In this document: piece by piece, positions 8,050 to 16,871 of the stretch | How positions within the stretch are numbered: the stretch's first letter is position 1 | How the letters are laid out: every line of letters begins with the position of its first letter | DNA from: Sinorhizobium sp. 6-70 | GTDB taxonomy: Bacteria; Pseudomonadota; Alphaproteobacteria; Rhizobiales; Rhizobiaceae | Length of the DNA: 64,000 nucleotides | NCBI RefSeq assembly: GCF_030124375.1 | Contig: NZ_JASKLS010000001.1 | Coordinates: 310,001-374,000 of the forward strand | Direction: 5' to 3' | Position numbers and translations under genes: made by a program | Notes under the pieces: model-generated | Seen by the model: only the letters and a program-made list of their open reading frames with translations | Database searches by the model: none | Told to the model about the DNA's origin: nothing

Positions 8050-8744
8050 CGCTTTCGCCCGCGTCCACGGCCAGCGAGATCATCGAGCATCTGAGGACAC
8101 TCGGGTCGGAAGAAAACGTGGCCGGGATGGCGCGGTTCGGTATCGTCACGCAGACCGCGCTCGGCCTCTCCAATGTCGAGCTGCGGCGCATAGCCCGGCA
8201 CGTGAGAGTCGATCACTCCCGGGCCATGGAGCTTTGGCAATCGGACATCCGCGAAGCGCGTCTGCTCGCCGCCTTCACAGCCTCCCCGAGCGCGCTGACA
8301 TTGGAGGAGGCGCGCGAATGGGCGGGTGACTGCAATTCCTGGGAGCTTGCCGATACGGTCGCCGACCTGTTTGTCGCCGCTCGTTTCGAGCGGACGCTTA
8401 TTCCGGAATTCGCCGCCGACGAACGGGAGTTCGTCCGCCGCATCGCCTTCGCGATGATCGCGACCGCGGCCGTCCACCTGAAGAAGGAGCCGGATTCGCG
8501 GCTCCTTGCGTGGCTGCCGCTTATCGAGGCGCATGCCGGCGACGAACGCAATTTCGTGAAGAAGGCGGTCAATTGGGCGCTGCGCCAGATCGGTAAACGC
8601 AGTTCTGCCTGCCACGGACCAGCGGTCATGCTGGCAGAAAAGCTCACCGCGAGCGACAGAGGCGCAGCACGGTGGATCGGGAAGGATGCGCTGCGCGAAC
8701 TTCAAAGCGATCGCGTGCGTAGCCGGCTCGGCGCTCAGGCCTGA
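8046..8744 (+). CDS. DNA alkylation repair protein (AlkD/HEAT-like family)
   Basis: A 232-residue all-helical protein matching the AlkD-like DNA alkylation repair family. Recognisable features are MARFGIVTQTALGLSNVELRR near the N-terminus, WAGDCNSWELADTVAD, FVRRIAFAMIAT, and the C-terminal segment DERNFVKKAVNWALRQIGKR typical of this family. AlkD enzymes excise 3- and 7-alkylpurines with a HEAT-repeat fold. Relatives of this length exist whose activity is untested, so glycosylase activity is inferred. It is translationally coupled to the dehydrogenase gene. It converges on the Lrp gene after only 9 bp. Confidence 0.88.
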   Translation: MTLSPASTASEIIEHLRTLGSEENVAGMARFGIVTQTALGLSNVELRRIARHVRVDHSRAMELWQSDIREARLLAAFTASPSALTLEEAREWAGDCNSWELADTVADLFVAARFERTLIPEFAADEREFVRRIAFAMIATAAVHLKKEPDSRLLAWLPLIEAHAGDERNFVKKAVNWALRQIGKRSSACHGPAVMLAEKLTASDRGAARWIGKDALRELQSDRVRSRLGAQA

Positions 8745-8753
8745 CGCGGCGGT

Positions 8754-9242
8754 TTATTCCTCGCTCGCCTTTGCCTGGTCGATCACCATGTAATCGAGCG
8801 GCAGCTCGGTCGTGTACTTGATCTGCTCCATGGCGAAGGCCGAGGATACGTCCCGGATCTCGATCTTGGCGATCAACCGCTTGTAGAACGCGTCATAGGC
8901 GCCGATGTCGGGTACGACGACGCGAAGCAGGTAATCGACGTCGCCGCTCATGCGGTAGAATTCCACCACTTCCGGAAAGTCGGCGACCACTTCGGAGAAG
9001 CGGCGCAGCCACTCCATCGAGTGCGAATTGGTACGGATCGAAACGAACACCGTCACCTTGGTGTTGATCTTCACCGGGTCGAGCAGAGCGACGCGGCGGC
9101 GGATGACGCCATCCTCTTCCATCTTCTGGATACGCCGCCAGCAGGGCGTGGTCGAAAGACCGACCTTCTTGGCGAGGTCGGCAACGGCCAGAGTCGAGTC
9201 TTCCTGCAGAAGGCGCAGGATCTTGCGGTCTAGGCGATCCAT
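8754..9242 (-). CDS. Lrp/AsnC family transcriptional regulator
   Basis: A 162-residue regulator. The N-terminal helix-turn-helix (LDRKILRLLQEDSTLAVADL then KVGLSTTPCWRRIQKMEEDG) is followed by a RAM effector-binding domain (VTVFVSIRTNSHS, VVEFYRMSGDVDYLLRVVV, and YDAFYKRLIAKI). Proteins of this type form octamers and sense amino acids or related metabolites. The target is unknown; the uracil-DNA glycosylase gene upstream is on the same strand but about 60 bp away. The ATG at 9242 is preceded by GAGAGGAC. Confidence 0.93.
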   Translation of the reverse strand: MDRLDRKILRLLQEDSTLAVADLAKKVGLSTTPCWRRIQKMEEDGVIRRRVALLDPVKINTKVTVFVSIRTNSHSMEWLRRFSEVVADFPEVVEFYRMSGDVDYLLRVVVPDIGAYDAFYKRLIAKIEIRDVSSAFAMEQIKYTTELPLDYMVIDQAKASEE

Positions 9243-9306
9243 GAAATGTCCTCTCGAATATTTTTCCCTTCATAACGTGGAATTTGTGAAAATAAAGAAA
9301 ATTGTT

Positions 9307-9945
9307 TCAAGAAATCAACCGAGCGACACGGGTGCGCAGGAACGGCAGCAGGTCCGTTTCAAACCAGGGATTTCGTCGCAGCCAGCCGGTATTGCGCCAG
9401 CTTGGGTGGGGAATCGGCAGGACAGCCGGGCCCGCGTTGCGCATCACGTATCGTTGCCAGTTTTGCACCGTCTCGGTCATGGAGGCCGGACAGTCCGGCC
9501 CGAGATGCCAGCGCTGCGCATAGTGGCCGATCGCGAGCACGAGCTCGATCTGCGGCATGGCGTCCATCACCCGTTGCCGCCAGAGCGGCGCGCACTCACG
9601 CCGCGGCGGAAGGTCGCTCCCGTGTTGGTCGTAGCCCGGGAAGCAGAATCCCATGGGGACGATCGCGAATTTCTTCGCGTCGTAGAATGTCGGCCGGTCG
9701 ACGGCGAGCCACTGGCGCAGCCGATCACCTGAGGCATCGTTGAAAGGTAGTCCGCTCTCATGGACGCGCAGTCCGGGCGCCTGGCCCGCGATCAATATCC
9801 GCGCCGAATCCGATATGACCGCGACGGGCCGCGGCTCGTGCGGCAGCCGATGGTCCTCGCCGCGCGCCGGGCTGTCGCGACAGATGCGGCACGCGGCAAT
9901 GGCTGCGCGCAATACCACCAGATGATGCGCGCTACTGTCCGCCAT
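9307..9945 (-). CDS. Uracil-DNA glycosylase superfamily protein
   Basis: A protein of 212 residues in the uracil-DNA glycosylase superfamily. An N-terminal Cys pair (ACRIC) precedes ILIAGQAPGLRVHESGLPFNDASGDRLR, which corresponds to the family water-activating motif G-(Q/E)-x-P-G. LVLAIGHYAQRWHLG follows, and near the C-terminus is the leucine-loop equivalent HPSWRN. Enzymes of the superfamily remove uracil or other deaminated bases; this subgroup is common in Rhizobiales and its base specificity is not evident. Its start overlaps the end of the SNase-like gene by 14 bp, so the two may be one transcript. Confidence 0.87.
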   Translation of the reverse strand: MADSSAHHLVVLRAAIAACRICRDSPARGEDHRLPHEPRPVAVISDSARILIAGQAPGLRVHESGLPFNDASGDRLRQWLAVDRPTFYDAKKFAIVPMGFCFPGYDQHGSDLPPRRECAPLWRQRVMDAMPQIELVLAIGHYAQRWHLGPDCPASMTETVQNWQRYVMRNAGPAVLPIPHPSWRNTGWLRRNPWFETDLLPFLRTRVARLIS

Positions 9946-10525
9946 TGACGAGCCTCTTGAAAATCACTCGGCCCTGCTCCTCTATCCATTGAAGAATGAG
10001 TCCCGACCAATTGTCCGCTTCATGTGGCGTTTCTTCGGCGCCACCATTCGACCGGCGCCACGCTTGCGGCCGAACGAAATCACCGCTCCAGACGCCGACG
10101 CCGCCCTCGCGCGCCGCTTCTTCCTCGTTCTGGTAGCGGCCATAACTGACCGCATAGCCAGAGAGAACCATCTCGCGGCCAACATCGCGCTGACCAGCCT
10201 CGCAGACGCCGAGGTCTCGGCCATAGCGGTCATGGCCATGCAGGCGGCATGCGGTCGTGAGCCCACTGGTAAGCGTCTTCAGGTACTGACGTGCCTCGCC
10301 GCCGCAATCCCATGTGGCTCCGCCCCGCCGGCAGGTCTGGCCGATCTCCGGCGCGTCGATGCCTTCGAGCCGTATGCGTCGCCCGTCGAGCCTCAGGCTG
10401 TCGCCATCGCTTGCGGTGGCTGCACCTTGCAGTTCGCCGGTCACCGTCCGTTCCGGCGGCGGTAGCTGCGCGGCCACATAGGCGCCGATACTGAGCAGAA
10501 TGAGGAAGATCCAGCCGCCCGTCAT
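9932..10525 (-). CDS. Thermonuclease (SNase-like) family protein, membrane anchored or secreted
   Basis: A protein of about 197 residues. The N-terminus has one hydrophobic segment (GWIFLILLSIGAYVAAQL) that acts as a signal or anchor. The SNase fold follows, with DGDSLRLDGRRIRLEGIDAPEIGQTC carrying the Arg and Asp/Glu positions of the active site, and HGHDRYGRDLGVC. Nucleases of this fold cleave DNA or RNA with Ca2+; here it would act in the periplasm. The ATG at 10525 has GAGAGG about 7 bp upstream and places the hydrophobic segment at the N-terminus; a longer ORF begins with a basic non-conserved stretch. Confidence 0.87.
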   Translation of the reverse strand: MTGGWIFLILLSIGAYVAAQLPPPERTVTGELQGAATASDGDSLRLDGRRIRLEGIDAPEIGQTCRRGGATWDCGGEARQYLKTLTSGLTTACRLHGHDRYGRDLGVCEAGQRDVGREMVLSGYAVSYGRYQNEEEAAREGGVGVWSGDFVRPQAWRRSNGGAEETPHEADNWSGLILQWIEEQGRVIFKRLVNGGQ

Positions 10526-10797
10526 TCCAGAGCCTCTCTTGGGCTCAACGGTCCCTGAACGGCTGAATCCGAACCGTCGCCTCGGCTGAGGCGGGCTTGC
10601 TCCCGCACCGCTAAGGATCCGGAACCTCCGCCTTCCCGACCTCACGCACGCACCTCATGACTCGACACTGCCAGCCTCACTCTGTCTCTCAAAAAAACGC
10701 AATCGCGCCACAATGGTTTTCGAATCCTTGCCGGGCAGCAACTTCTTAAGGATTGCATCCTAGACTGCAAGCTCGACACAATCCCTTGATCAAGAGC

Positions 10798-12333
10798 ATG
10801 AGTATCGTCGCCAGCACATCGACAGATAAGATCATCGTCGACAAGTCGCGCAGTCATCGAAACAAGGCCGTTTCGAAGACTGTGCGGGCGACGCGCGAGC
10901 GGCTGCAGACCGGCTCCTCCGCACCGACAGGCTTCGAGCGGGAAATGCTTCTCCTGCATATCCATTCCGTCTTGCATGGGGCGATTGCCCTGCCGTTCCT
11001 CGTCGCACTGATCGCTGCCACCGGAGTCTACCTTTCTGGCGAGCCGGACATCCTCGCCTGGGCGTTGGCGACGCTCTCTGCCCATGCCGTGATCGTCTTC
11101 CTCGCCCGCAAGGCGAAGCGGGAGGACATCGGCGCCGACAAGGTCGCCGTCTGGCGCCGCCGCTTTCTGATCGGCCAGGTGTTGATGGGGCTTTGCTGGG
11201 CCATTTTCGCCACCCAGGACTGCGACGCCTGCGGCGATATCCGCTTTGGCTTCTTCGAAGGGACGGTCCTCCTGGTTGCGCTCGCGGCCACGGCCATGGG
11301 CACCTTCCTGTTGCGAAACGCCCTGCTCTACACATTTCTGCCGGTTGTTGCCGCGCTTGCCTTCTCGTCGGCGACCACCGGCGATCCTGTCCACATCGGC
11401 CTCACGGCAATCCTTTCGCTTTCGCTCGTCTTCCTCGTGTTCATGACCGGCCGCATGAACCGCGCCAACGTTCACATCCTTTCCGTCCAATCGGAAAAGG
11501 ACGACCTCATCGCCGAGCTCGAAGTGGCAAAATCCATGTCCGACGAGGCCCGCCGGCGCGCCGAGGAAGCCAACCTCGCAAAATCCCGGTTCCTTGCCTC
11601 GATGTCGCACGAACTGCGCACGCCGCTGAATGCCATTCTCGGCTTTTCCGAGGTCATGTCGACCGAAGTGCTCGGGCCGCTCAGCAACCCGACCTATAAG
11701 GAATATACGTCGGATATCCACCGTTCCGGCGAGCATCTGCTCAACCTCATCAACGAGATCCTCGATCTCTCGCGTATCGAGGCCGGCAAGTACGATCTCA
11801 ACGAGGAGGCGGTCAACCTTATAGAGATCGCAGAGGATTGCATCGGCATGGTGCAGCTTCGCGCCCGTTCGAAGAACATCACCATCGGTGAGCAGTTCGA
11901 ACAGGGCATGCCCGCCGTCTGGGTCGACGAGAAGGCGATACGCCAGGTGACGCTTAACCTGCTTTCGAATGCGGTCAAGTTCACGCCCTCGGGCGGCGAG
12001 GTCACCGTCAAGGTGGGCTGGACCGCTGGCGGCGGACAATATCTGTCGATCAAGGACAATGGCCCCGGCATTCCCGAGGAGGAAATCCCGATCGTGCTTT
12101 CCGCCTTCGGTCAAGGCTCTATCGCGATCAAGAGCGCCGAACAGGGCACCGGGCTCGGCCTGCCGATCGTCCAGGCGATCCTCGCCAAGCACAATGGCCA
12201 GTTCATCCTGCGTTCGAAGCTTCGCGAAGGCACGGAAGCCATCGCGATCCTGCCGCCTCGTCGTGTGCTCGAGAGCGTTCCGCCGGTCGAGGATGTCCGG
12301 GCGCTGGAACCGCGCCGCAAGAGTTTCGCCTGA
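10798..12333 (+). CDS. Membrane-bound sensor histidine kinase (DivJ/PleC/PdhS-like)
   Basis: A protein of 511 residues. It has a basic cytoplasmic N-terminus, about six membrane spans between residues 50 and 215 with no large periplasmic domain, and a coiled-coil linker (LIAELEVAKSMSDEARRRAEE). The HisKA domain carries the H-box SMSHELRTPLNAILGFSEVM, with the phospho-accepting His near residue 271, followed by the N, G1 (DNGPGIP) and G2 (GTGLGLPI) boxes of the ATPase domain. The sequence just after the H-box is typical of the alphaproteobacterial DivJ/PleC/PdhS cell-cycle kinases, which act on DivK-type regulators; membership is inferred. No response regulator is adjacent. The ATG at 10798 is preferred over a TTG about 45 bp upstream, with modest support. 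Confidence 0.88.
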   Translation: MSIVASTSTDKIIVDKSRSHRNKAVSKTVRATRERLQTGSSAPTGFEREMLLLHIHSVLHGAIALPFLVALIAATGVYLSGEPDILAWALATLSAHAVIVFLARKAKREDIGADKVAVWRRRFLIGQVLMGLCWAIFATQDCDACGDIRFGFFEGTVLLVALAATAMGTFLLRNALLYTFLPVVAALAFSSATTGDPVHIGLTAILSLSLVFLVFMTGRMNRANVHILSVQSEKDDLIAELEVAKSMSDEARRRAEEANLAKSRFLASMSHELRTPLNAILGFSEVMSTEVLGPLSNPTYKEYTSDIHRSGEHLLNLINEILDLSRIEAGKYDLNEEAVNLIEIAEDCIGMVQLRARSKNITIGEQFEQGMPAVWVDEKAIRQVTLNLLSNAVKFTPSGGEVTVKVGWTAGGGQYLSIKDNGPGIPEEEIPIVLSAFGQGSIAIKSAEQGTGLGLPIVQAILAKHNGQFILRSKLREGTEAIAILPPRRVLESVPPVEDVRALEPRRKSFA

Positions 12334-12357
12334 TCGGGAACACACGCTGCGCGCAGG

Positions 12358-12771
12358 TCAGTTCATGAACCCGGCCAGAACCACCACGTAAAGGGCATAA
12401 GCCGCATTGGCGAGGATGAGGCAGAGGCAAGCGAAGGATCCGAGATCCTTGGCGTTCTTGCCCATTTCCGAGATTTCCGGAGACACGCGATCGACGATCT
12501 CCTCGATCGCCGTGTTGATTGCCTCGAAAGCCATCATCAGCAGGAACAGGATCGCCATCGCGACATATTGAAACAGCGTCGCGCCGGCGATGAAGAAGGC
12601 CACCATGGCGATGGCAAAGGCGATGAGCTCGTGCCTGAACGCCGCCTCCCCGATCAGCCGCCTTGCCCCGCCGAGCGAATAGCTGGCGGCGGCAAAGAGG
12701 TGCCGGATGCCGGTATGCTTGTCGACAGCTCCGGAGCGGCCGTTGCGCGGGGTAGTGTTGTTGGCGTCCAT
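12358..12771 (-). CDS. dgkA: Diacylglycerol kinase
   Basis: A 137-residue inner-membrane protein that phosphorylates diacylglycerol to phosphatidic acid, recycling lipid released during glycan synthesis. It has the DgkA layout: an amphipathic N-terminal region with [15 protein letters not shown], three membrane segments, and the catalytic stretch [17 protein letters not shown] with its conserved glutamates and Asp, followed by [10 protein letters not shown]. It is slightly longer than the Escherichia coli enzyme because of about 20 hydrophilic N-terminal residues. It converges on the histidine kinase gene with 24 bp between them. Confidence 0.94.
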   Translation of the reverse strand: MDANNTTPRNGRSGAVDKHTGIRHLFAAASYSLGGARRLIGEAAFRHELIAFAIAMVAFFIAGATLFQYVAMAILFLLMMAFEAINTAIEEIVDRVSPEISEMGKNAKDLGSFACLCLILANAAYALYVVVLAGFMN

Positions 12772-13044
12772 TTTATCTCGACAGGCTCAAAACTGCGGAA
12801 CGTACGATATCGCGATTGAGGCGAATAAAAGGCCGCCCGGATTTTAGACCTGCAACCATCGCTCGTCGCGTGCCTCTGGATAGGAGAGCCGGCAGTTCGT
12901 ATCAAGCCCACCGCCACAGAGCTTTCGGAGCCCGACAGCCTATCGACAGCAACCGTCGCATGTGGGCGCGCGGCGCGCAAGGCTGCCGCACGGAACCGTC
13001 AAGCGGACCGGAACGCGGTAGCCTCGCTATCTAAACGCGTGCGA

Positions 13045-14061
13045 TTACTCTTTGTTGCTGACGCCGGCCTGAGCGAAGGTCGCCATGCCGCTGTGGCAGG
13101 CGGCCGCCGCCTTGACGATGCCCGCGGCGAGCGCGGCACCCGTGCCTTCGCCAAGCCGCATTCCGAGCGCGAGAAGCGGCGTCTTGCCGAGCTTGTCGAT
13201 CGCGCGCATATGTCCCGGCTCTCCGGAAACATGGCCGATCAGGCAGTGGTCGAGCGCCGACGGATTGGCGGCCTTGAGGATCGCCGCCGCCGCCGTCGCG
13301 ACGTAACCGTCGACGATCACAGGAACCTTCTGCATGCGCGCGGCGAGGATGGCACCGGCCATCGCCGCGATTTCCCGGCCGCCGAGCCGGCGCATCAGTT
13401 CGAGCGGATCGGAGAGGTGATCGCGATGGAGCGCCACCGCCTTCTCTACCGCAGCGATCTTGCGTTTCAGCACCTCGCCCTCCGAACCCGTTCCCGGCCC
13501 GACCCACTCTTCCGCCGTGCCGCCGTAAAGGCCGAGGTTGATCGCGGCCGCGATCGTCGTGTTGCCGATGCCCATCTCACCGATGCAGAGAAGATCCGTT
13601 CCGCCTGCTATCGCCTCCATGCCAAAGGCCATGGTCGCCGCGCAATCGCGCTCGGAAAGGGCAGCCTCCTCGGTGATGTCGCCGGTCGGATAGTCGAGCG
13701 CAAGGTCGAACACTTTCAGGCCGAGATCCTGGCTGACGCAGATCTGGTTGATCGCCGCGCCGCCGGCAGCGAAATTCTCTACCATCTGTTGCGTCACCGA
13801 GGGCGGAAAGGGCGTCACGCCCTGGCGTGTTACGCCATGGTTGCCGGCAAAGATCGCCACCAGCGGCCGAGTGACCGCAGGCGGGCGCCCGGTCCAGGCG
13901 GCAAGCCAGAAGGCGATTTCCTCGAGGCGGCCGAGCGCACCGGGTGGCTTCGTCAATTGCGCATCCCGTTCACGCGCCGCCACGAGCGCCGCCGAATCCG
14001 GACCTGGCAGGTTTCGCAACAATTCGCGGAAATCATCGAACGGAAGGCCGCTGGCACTCAT
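13045..14061 (-). CDS. cobT: Nicotinate-nucleotide--dimethylbenzimidazole phosphoribosyltransferase
   Basis: A 338-residue cytoplasmic enzyme that makes alpha-ribazole phosphate for the lower ligand of cobalamin; the name is cobU in the older Pseudomonas denitrificans/Sinorhizobium scheme. Family features are KPPGALGRLEEIA near the N-terminus, FAGNHGVTRQGVTPFP, GEMGIGNTT, and the C-terminal region RLGEGTGAALA that holds the catalytic Glu. The start at 14061 has AAGGA about 6 bp upstream and yields the family length; an ATG five codons earlier is less likely. It is divergent from cobS across about 115 bp. I saw no cobalamin riboswitch in that gap. Confidence 0.95.
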   Translation of the reverse strand: MSASGLPFDDFRELLRNLPGPDSAALVAARERDAQLTKPPGALGRLEEIAFWLAAWTGRPPAVTRPLVAIFAGNHGVTRQGVTPFPPSVTQQMVENFAAGGAAINQICVSQDLGLKVFDLALDYPTGDITEEAALSERDCAATMAFGMEAIAGGTDLLCIGEMGIGNTTIAAAINLGLYGGTAEEWVGPGTGSEGEVLKRKIAAVEKAVALHRDHLSDPLELMRRLGGREIAAMAGAILAARMQKVPVIVDGYVATAAAAILKAANPSALDHCLIGHVSGEPGHMRAIDKLGKTPLLALGMRLGEGTGAALAAGIVKAAAACHSGMATFAQAGVSNKE

Positions 14062-14177
14062 GGAGAATCCTTGCAAGTAAAAAGCGTCGGTTGGCGCACG
14101 TCATAGAGCGTGGGGCCGCTCCCGGCAACGGCATTTGCGCCAAATGCTGTCGCCGGAGCATGATCGGGAGAAGCGCG

Positions 14178-14987
14178 ATGATTCGGGCGGGAGGGGGAAT
14201 GGCATCTATCGGCGATCTTTGGGACGACGTGGCGCGTGCGGTCGCCTTCCTTAGCCGCATTCCCGTGCCGCAACGCCATTTTGTGAACCATGACGGGCGC
14301 CTAGATCGTGCCGTGCGCGCCTTTCCCCTTGCCGGTGTATTGATCGCCCTGCCCGCAGCGGCGCTCGCGGGGCTCCTCGTTGCGCTTCAGGTGGGTTCGC
14401 TCTTCACCGCTTTCCTTGTCGTTGCCGTGCAAGCGCTCGTCACCGGAGCCCTGCACGAGGATGGCCTCGGCGATACCGCCGACGGCTTCGGCGGCGGACG
14501 TGACCGCGAAAGCGCCCTCGCGATCATGAAGGACAGCCGCGTTGGCACCTATGGTGCCTTGGCTCTGATCCTGTCAGTCGGCCTGCGTGTCTCGGCCCTC
14601 GCGTCTTTCCTGCCACTCTTCACGCCGATGGGTACCGGGCTCACGCTTCTCGGCGTGGCGGCGCTCACCCGGGCGGCCATGGTCTGGCACTGGTCTCGCC
14701 TGCCGGGTGCGCGCCCCGACGGTGTGGCCGCATCGGCGGGTACGCCCGATCCGCAAGCAACCTCCATCGCGCTCGGCTCCGCCGTTCTTTTCGCGCTGCT
14801 CCTGTTCTATGCGGCCGGCGTTCCTGCTGTCGCCGTGCTGCTCGCGCTTGCCGGCTTCGCGCTGACCGTAAAGGCCTTTGGAAAGATGGCATCGCGCAAG
14901 CTCGGCGGCCATACCGGCGATACGATCGGTGCGACGCAGCAACTGACGGAAATTGCCATTCTCGGCGCCCTTGCGCTGACGATCTGA
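14178..14987 (+). CDS. cobS: Adenosylcobinamide-GDP ribazoletransferase (cobalamin synthase)
   Basis: A 269-residue polytopic inner-membrane enzyme that joins adenosylcobinamide-GDP to alpha-ribazole (phosphate) in the last steps of cobalamin synthesis; cobV in the Pseudomonas denitrificans scheme. Motifs include FLSRIPVP near the start, the acidic GALHEDGLGDTADGFGGG with its Mg2+-binding aspartates, RVGTYGALAL and GHTGDTIGATQQ. The ATG at 14178 has GGGAG about 7 bp upstream; an ATG at 14199 preceded by GGAGGG is an alternative. It partners with the divergent cobT, whose product supplies its co-substrate. Confidence 0.95.
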   Translation: MIRAGGGMASIGDLWDDVARAVAFLSRIPVPQRHFVNHDGRLDRAVRAFPLAGVLIALPAAALAGLLVALQVGSLFTAFLVVAVQALVTGALHEDGLGDTADGFGGGRDRESALAIMKDSRVGTYGALALILSVGLRVSALASFLPLFTPMGTGLTLLGVAALTRAAMVWHWSRLPGARPDGVAASAGTPDPQATSIALGSAVLFALLLFYAAGVPAVAVLLALAGFALTVKAFGKMASRKLGGHTGDTIGATQQLTEIAILGALALTI

Positions 14988-15073
14988 AAGGCCAATATTA
15001 TTTCGAAATCCGAAGTGAAACGGGATACTGGCCGGGGAACCACTTCCGGCGAAAAACGGAGTAAGCCCCGACC

Positions 15074-15295
15074 GTGGAATCCCCCTGTATTCTCGTTTGT
15101 TCGATCGACGAAAGAACCGGCTACTGTTTCGGCTGCGGCCGCACGCGTGAAGAGATAGGTGCCTGGACGCTTTACACTGATGCGGAGCGGCACAGCATCA
15201 TGGTGGCCCTGCCCGCGCGGCTCGACACGGTGGAGCGCAAGCCGCGACGGGAAACGCGCCGATCGCGCATGGCGCGGGAACGAAACGGCGCATGA
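15074..15295 (+). CDS. DUF1289 domain protein (small Cys-rich)
   Basis: A 73-residue protein. Residues 3-26 carry the DUF1289 pattern SPCILVCSIDERTGYCFGCG, with four cysteines that could hold a metal, followed by TREEIGAW. The C-terminus is strongly basic (RKPRRETRRSRMARER). It starts with GTG at 15074, downstream of GGAG. It overlaps the aspartic protease start by 4 bp (ATGA), so the two are co-translated. Function unknown; DUF1289 genes are widespread in Proteobacteria. Confidence 0.87.
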   Translation: MESPCILVCSIDERTGYCFGCGRTREEIGAWTLYTDAERHSIMVALPARLDTVERKPRRETRRSRMARERNGA

Positions 15296-15993
15296 ATCGT
15301 CTGATATTTTTGCTGGCAATCCTCGGCGTCGGCCTCGCGCTTCTGATGTTCAATCACGAGAGCGGCGAAACCTTCGGCATCAACAACGATGATTTCGGGA
15401 GGCTTGTCGCGCTCGGCGCCATCGCCGCACTCCTGAGCGCCGCCATTCTGCGCAGCCGCGGGCGCCTCGGTGAGGGTTTGCGCCAGATCTTCATCTGGTT
15501 CCTGATCGCGCTCGCGTTGATCGCCGTCTATGTCTATCGTTTCGAACTGCAATCCGTCGGCGACCGGCTGCTGGCGGCCGTGATGCCGGGACGCGCGATG
15601 GTGATCACCGACAGCGAGGGCCAACAGGAGGTGGTGCTGCACCGCCGGCTTGACGGCCATTTCGCCGCGGACGCGACGATCAACGGCCATAGCGTCAGCA
15701 TGCTGGTCGATACCGGCGCAAGCAGCGTCGCGCTCACCTTTGAAGACGCCGAGAGGATCGGCCTCGATCCGGCGAACCTCAGCTACACCGTAACGGTGAT
15801 TACGGCGAACGGTCGTGCGCTTGCCGCCCCGGTCACCTTGTCGGACATTGCCATCGGCCCGATCGAGCGCCGCAACATCCGGGCAATGGTCGCGGCGGAA
15901 GGAAAGCTCGACCGAAGCCTTCTCGGTATGAGCTTCATTTCGACTCTAGACTTCCTTCAGATGCGCACGGACCAACTCCGGCTACGCGACTAA
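15292..15993 (+). CDS. Membrane-anchored retropepsin-like (clan AA) aspartic protease, TIGR02281-type
   Basis: A 233-residue protein. Three hydrophobic segments lie in the N-terminal half (LIFLLAILGVGLALLMF; LVALGAIAALLSAAIL; IFIWFLIALALIAVYVY). The C-terminal domain has the retropepsin active site MLVDTGASSVALT with one catalytic Asp near residue 142, and the flap-like and second-strand region LDRSLLGMSFISTLD. Such single-domain proteases dimerise to form the active site, here likely on the periplasmic face. Natural substrates are unknown. It is co-translated with the DUF1289 gene. Confidence 0.88.
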   Translation: MNRLIFLLAILGVGLALLMFNHESGETFGINNDDFGRLVALGAIAALLSAAILRSRGRLGEGLRQIFIWFLIALALIAVYVYRFELQSVGDRLLAAVMPGRAMVITDSEGQQEVVLHRRLDGHFAADATINGHSVSMLVDTGASSVALTFEDAERIGLDPANLSYTVTVITANGRALAAPVTLSDIAIGPIERRNIRAMVAAEGKLDRSLLGMSFISTLDFLQMRTDQLRLRD

Positions 15994-16051
15994 TCCTGTG
16001 AAATCGGATGGACCGGCCCGCAAAACCGCTGCACGCTTCTCGTCACCTTGT

Positions 16052-16113
16052 TCTTTGAAGCTGCGCAATTCCGGACGGAAAACCGTTTCACACTTTTCCT
16101 GGAATTGCTTTAG
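16052..16113. repeat. Intergenic palindromic repeat, family 2, copy a
   Basis: Contains GCGCAATTCCGGACGGAAAA, then CCGTTTCACACTTTTCCTGGAATTG. The same element, with small changes, recurs at 21235, 23508, 41581 and partly at 61789. The ends AATTCC and GGAATT form the palindrome arms. Its right end touches the stop codon of the ABC-2 permease. Confidence 0.8.
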
Positions 16114-16871
16114 TTTCGAAGCCTGTAGCCGGTGTGGAAAATCCACGTCAGCACCGACATGCAGACCGTCAGGAAGACGAGGATGATGACGGCGCTCGCG
16201 ACCGGATTGACGTCGGAAATCTCGAAGAAACTCCAGCGGAAGCCGCTGATCAGATAAAGTACCGGGTTGAAATGACTGACGGTCCGCCAGAACGGCGGCA
16301 GCATGTCGATCGAATAGAAACTGCCGCCAAGAAAGACAAGCGGCGGCACGACCAGCATCGGGATCAGGTTCAACTGCTCGAAATCCTTGGCCCAGATGCC
16401 GATGATGAAGCCGAACAGGCTGAAGGTTATCGCTGTCAGCACGAAGAAAAACAGCATTACGAAGGGATGGGCGATCGAAAGATCCACGAACAGCGAGGCT
16501 GTCACGAGGATGATCGTGCCGATCATCAGCCCCTTGGTCGCCGCCGCGCCGACATAACCGAGCACGATCTCCATCATCGATATGGGCGAGGACAACACCT
16601 CGTAGACCGTGCCGGTGAACTTCGGGAAATAAATGCCGAAGGAACCGTTGGCGATGCACTGGGTCAGAAGCGTCAACATCATCAGGCCGGGCGTGATGAA
16701 GGCGCCGTAGGAGACGCCGTTGATCTCCTGGATGCGTGCTCCGATCGCCGCACCGAAGACGATGAAGTAGAGCGACGTGGATATGACGGGCGACACGACG
16801 CTCTGCAGAAGCGTGCGGCGGGTCCGCGCCATCTCGAAGAAATAGATCGATTTGACCGCCTCGATATTCAC
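16110..16871 (-). CDS. ABC-2 type transporter permease
   Basis: A protein of 253 residues with about six membrane segments and the ABC-2 signature region in the C-terminal half ([20 protein letters not shown]). It resembles the YadH/NodJ-like permease group. It would form the membrane part of an exporter with the ATPase encoded directly upstream, whose stop overlaps its start by 4 bp. Substrate unknown; related pairs export polysaccharide precursors, lipo-oligosaccharides or drugs. The stop lies inside a family 2 repeat. Confidence 0.91.
   Translation of the reverse strand: MNIEAVKSIYFFEMARTRRTLLQSVVSPVISTSLYFIVFGAAIGARIQEINGVSYGAFITPGLMMLTLLTQCIANGSFGIYFPKFTGTVYEVLSSPISMMEIVLGYVGAAATKGLMIGTIILVTASLFVDLSIAHPFVMLFFFVLTAITFSLFGFIIGIWAKDFEQLNLIPMLVVPPLVFLGGSFYSIDMLPPFWRTVSHFNPVLYLISGFRWSFFEISDVNPVASAVIILVFLTVCMSVLTWIFHTGYRLRN

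Noticed and set aside
14077..14177. Cobalamin riboswitch between cobT and cobS
   Set aside because: The gap is about 115 bp with no B12-box-like word or suitable hairpin set, too short for the element.
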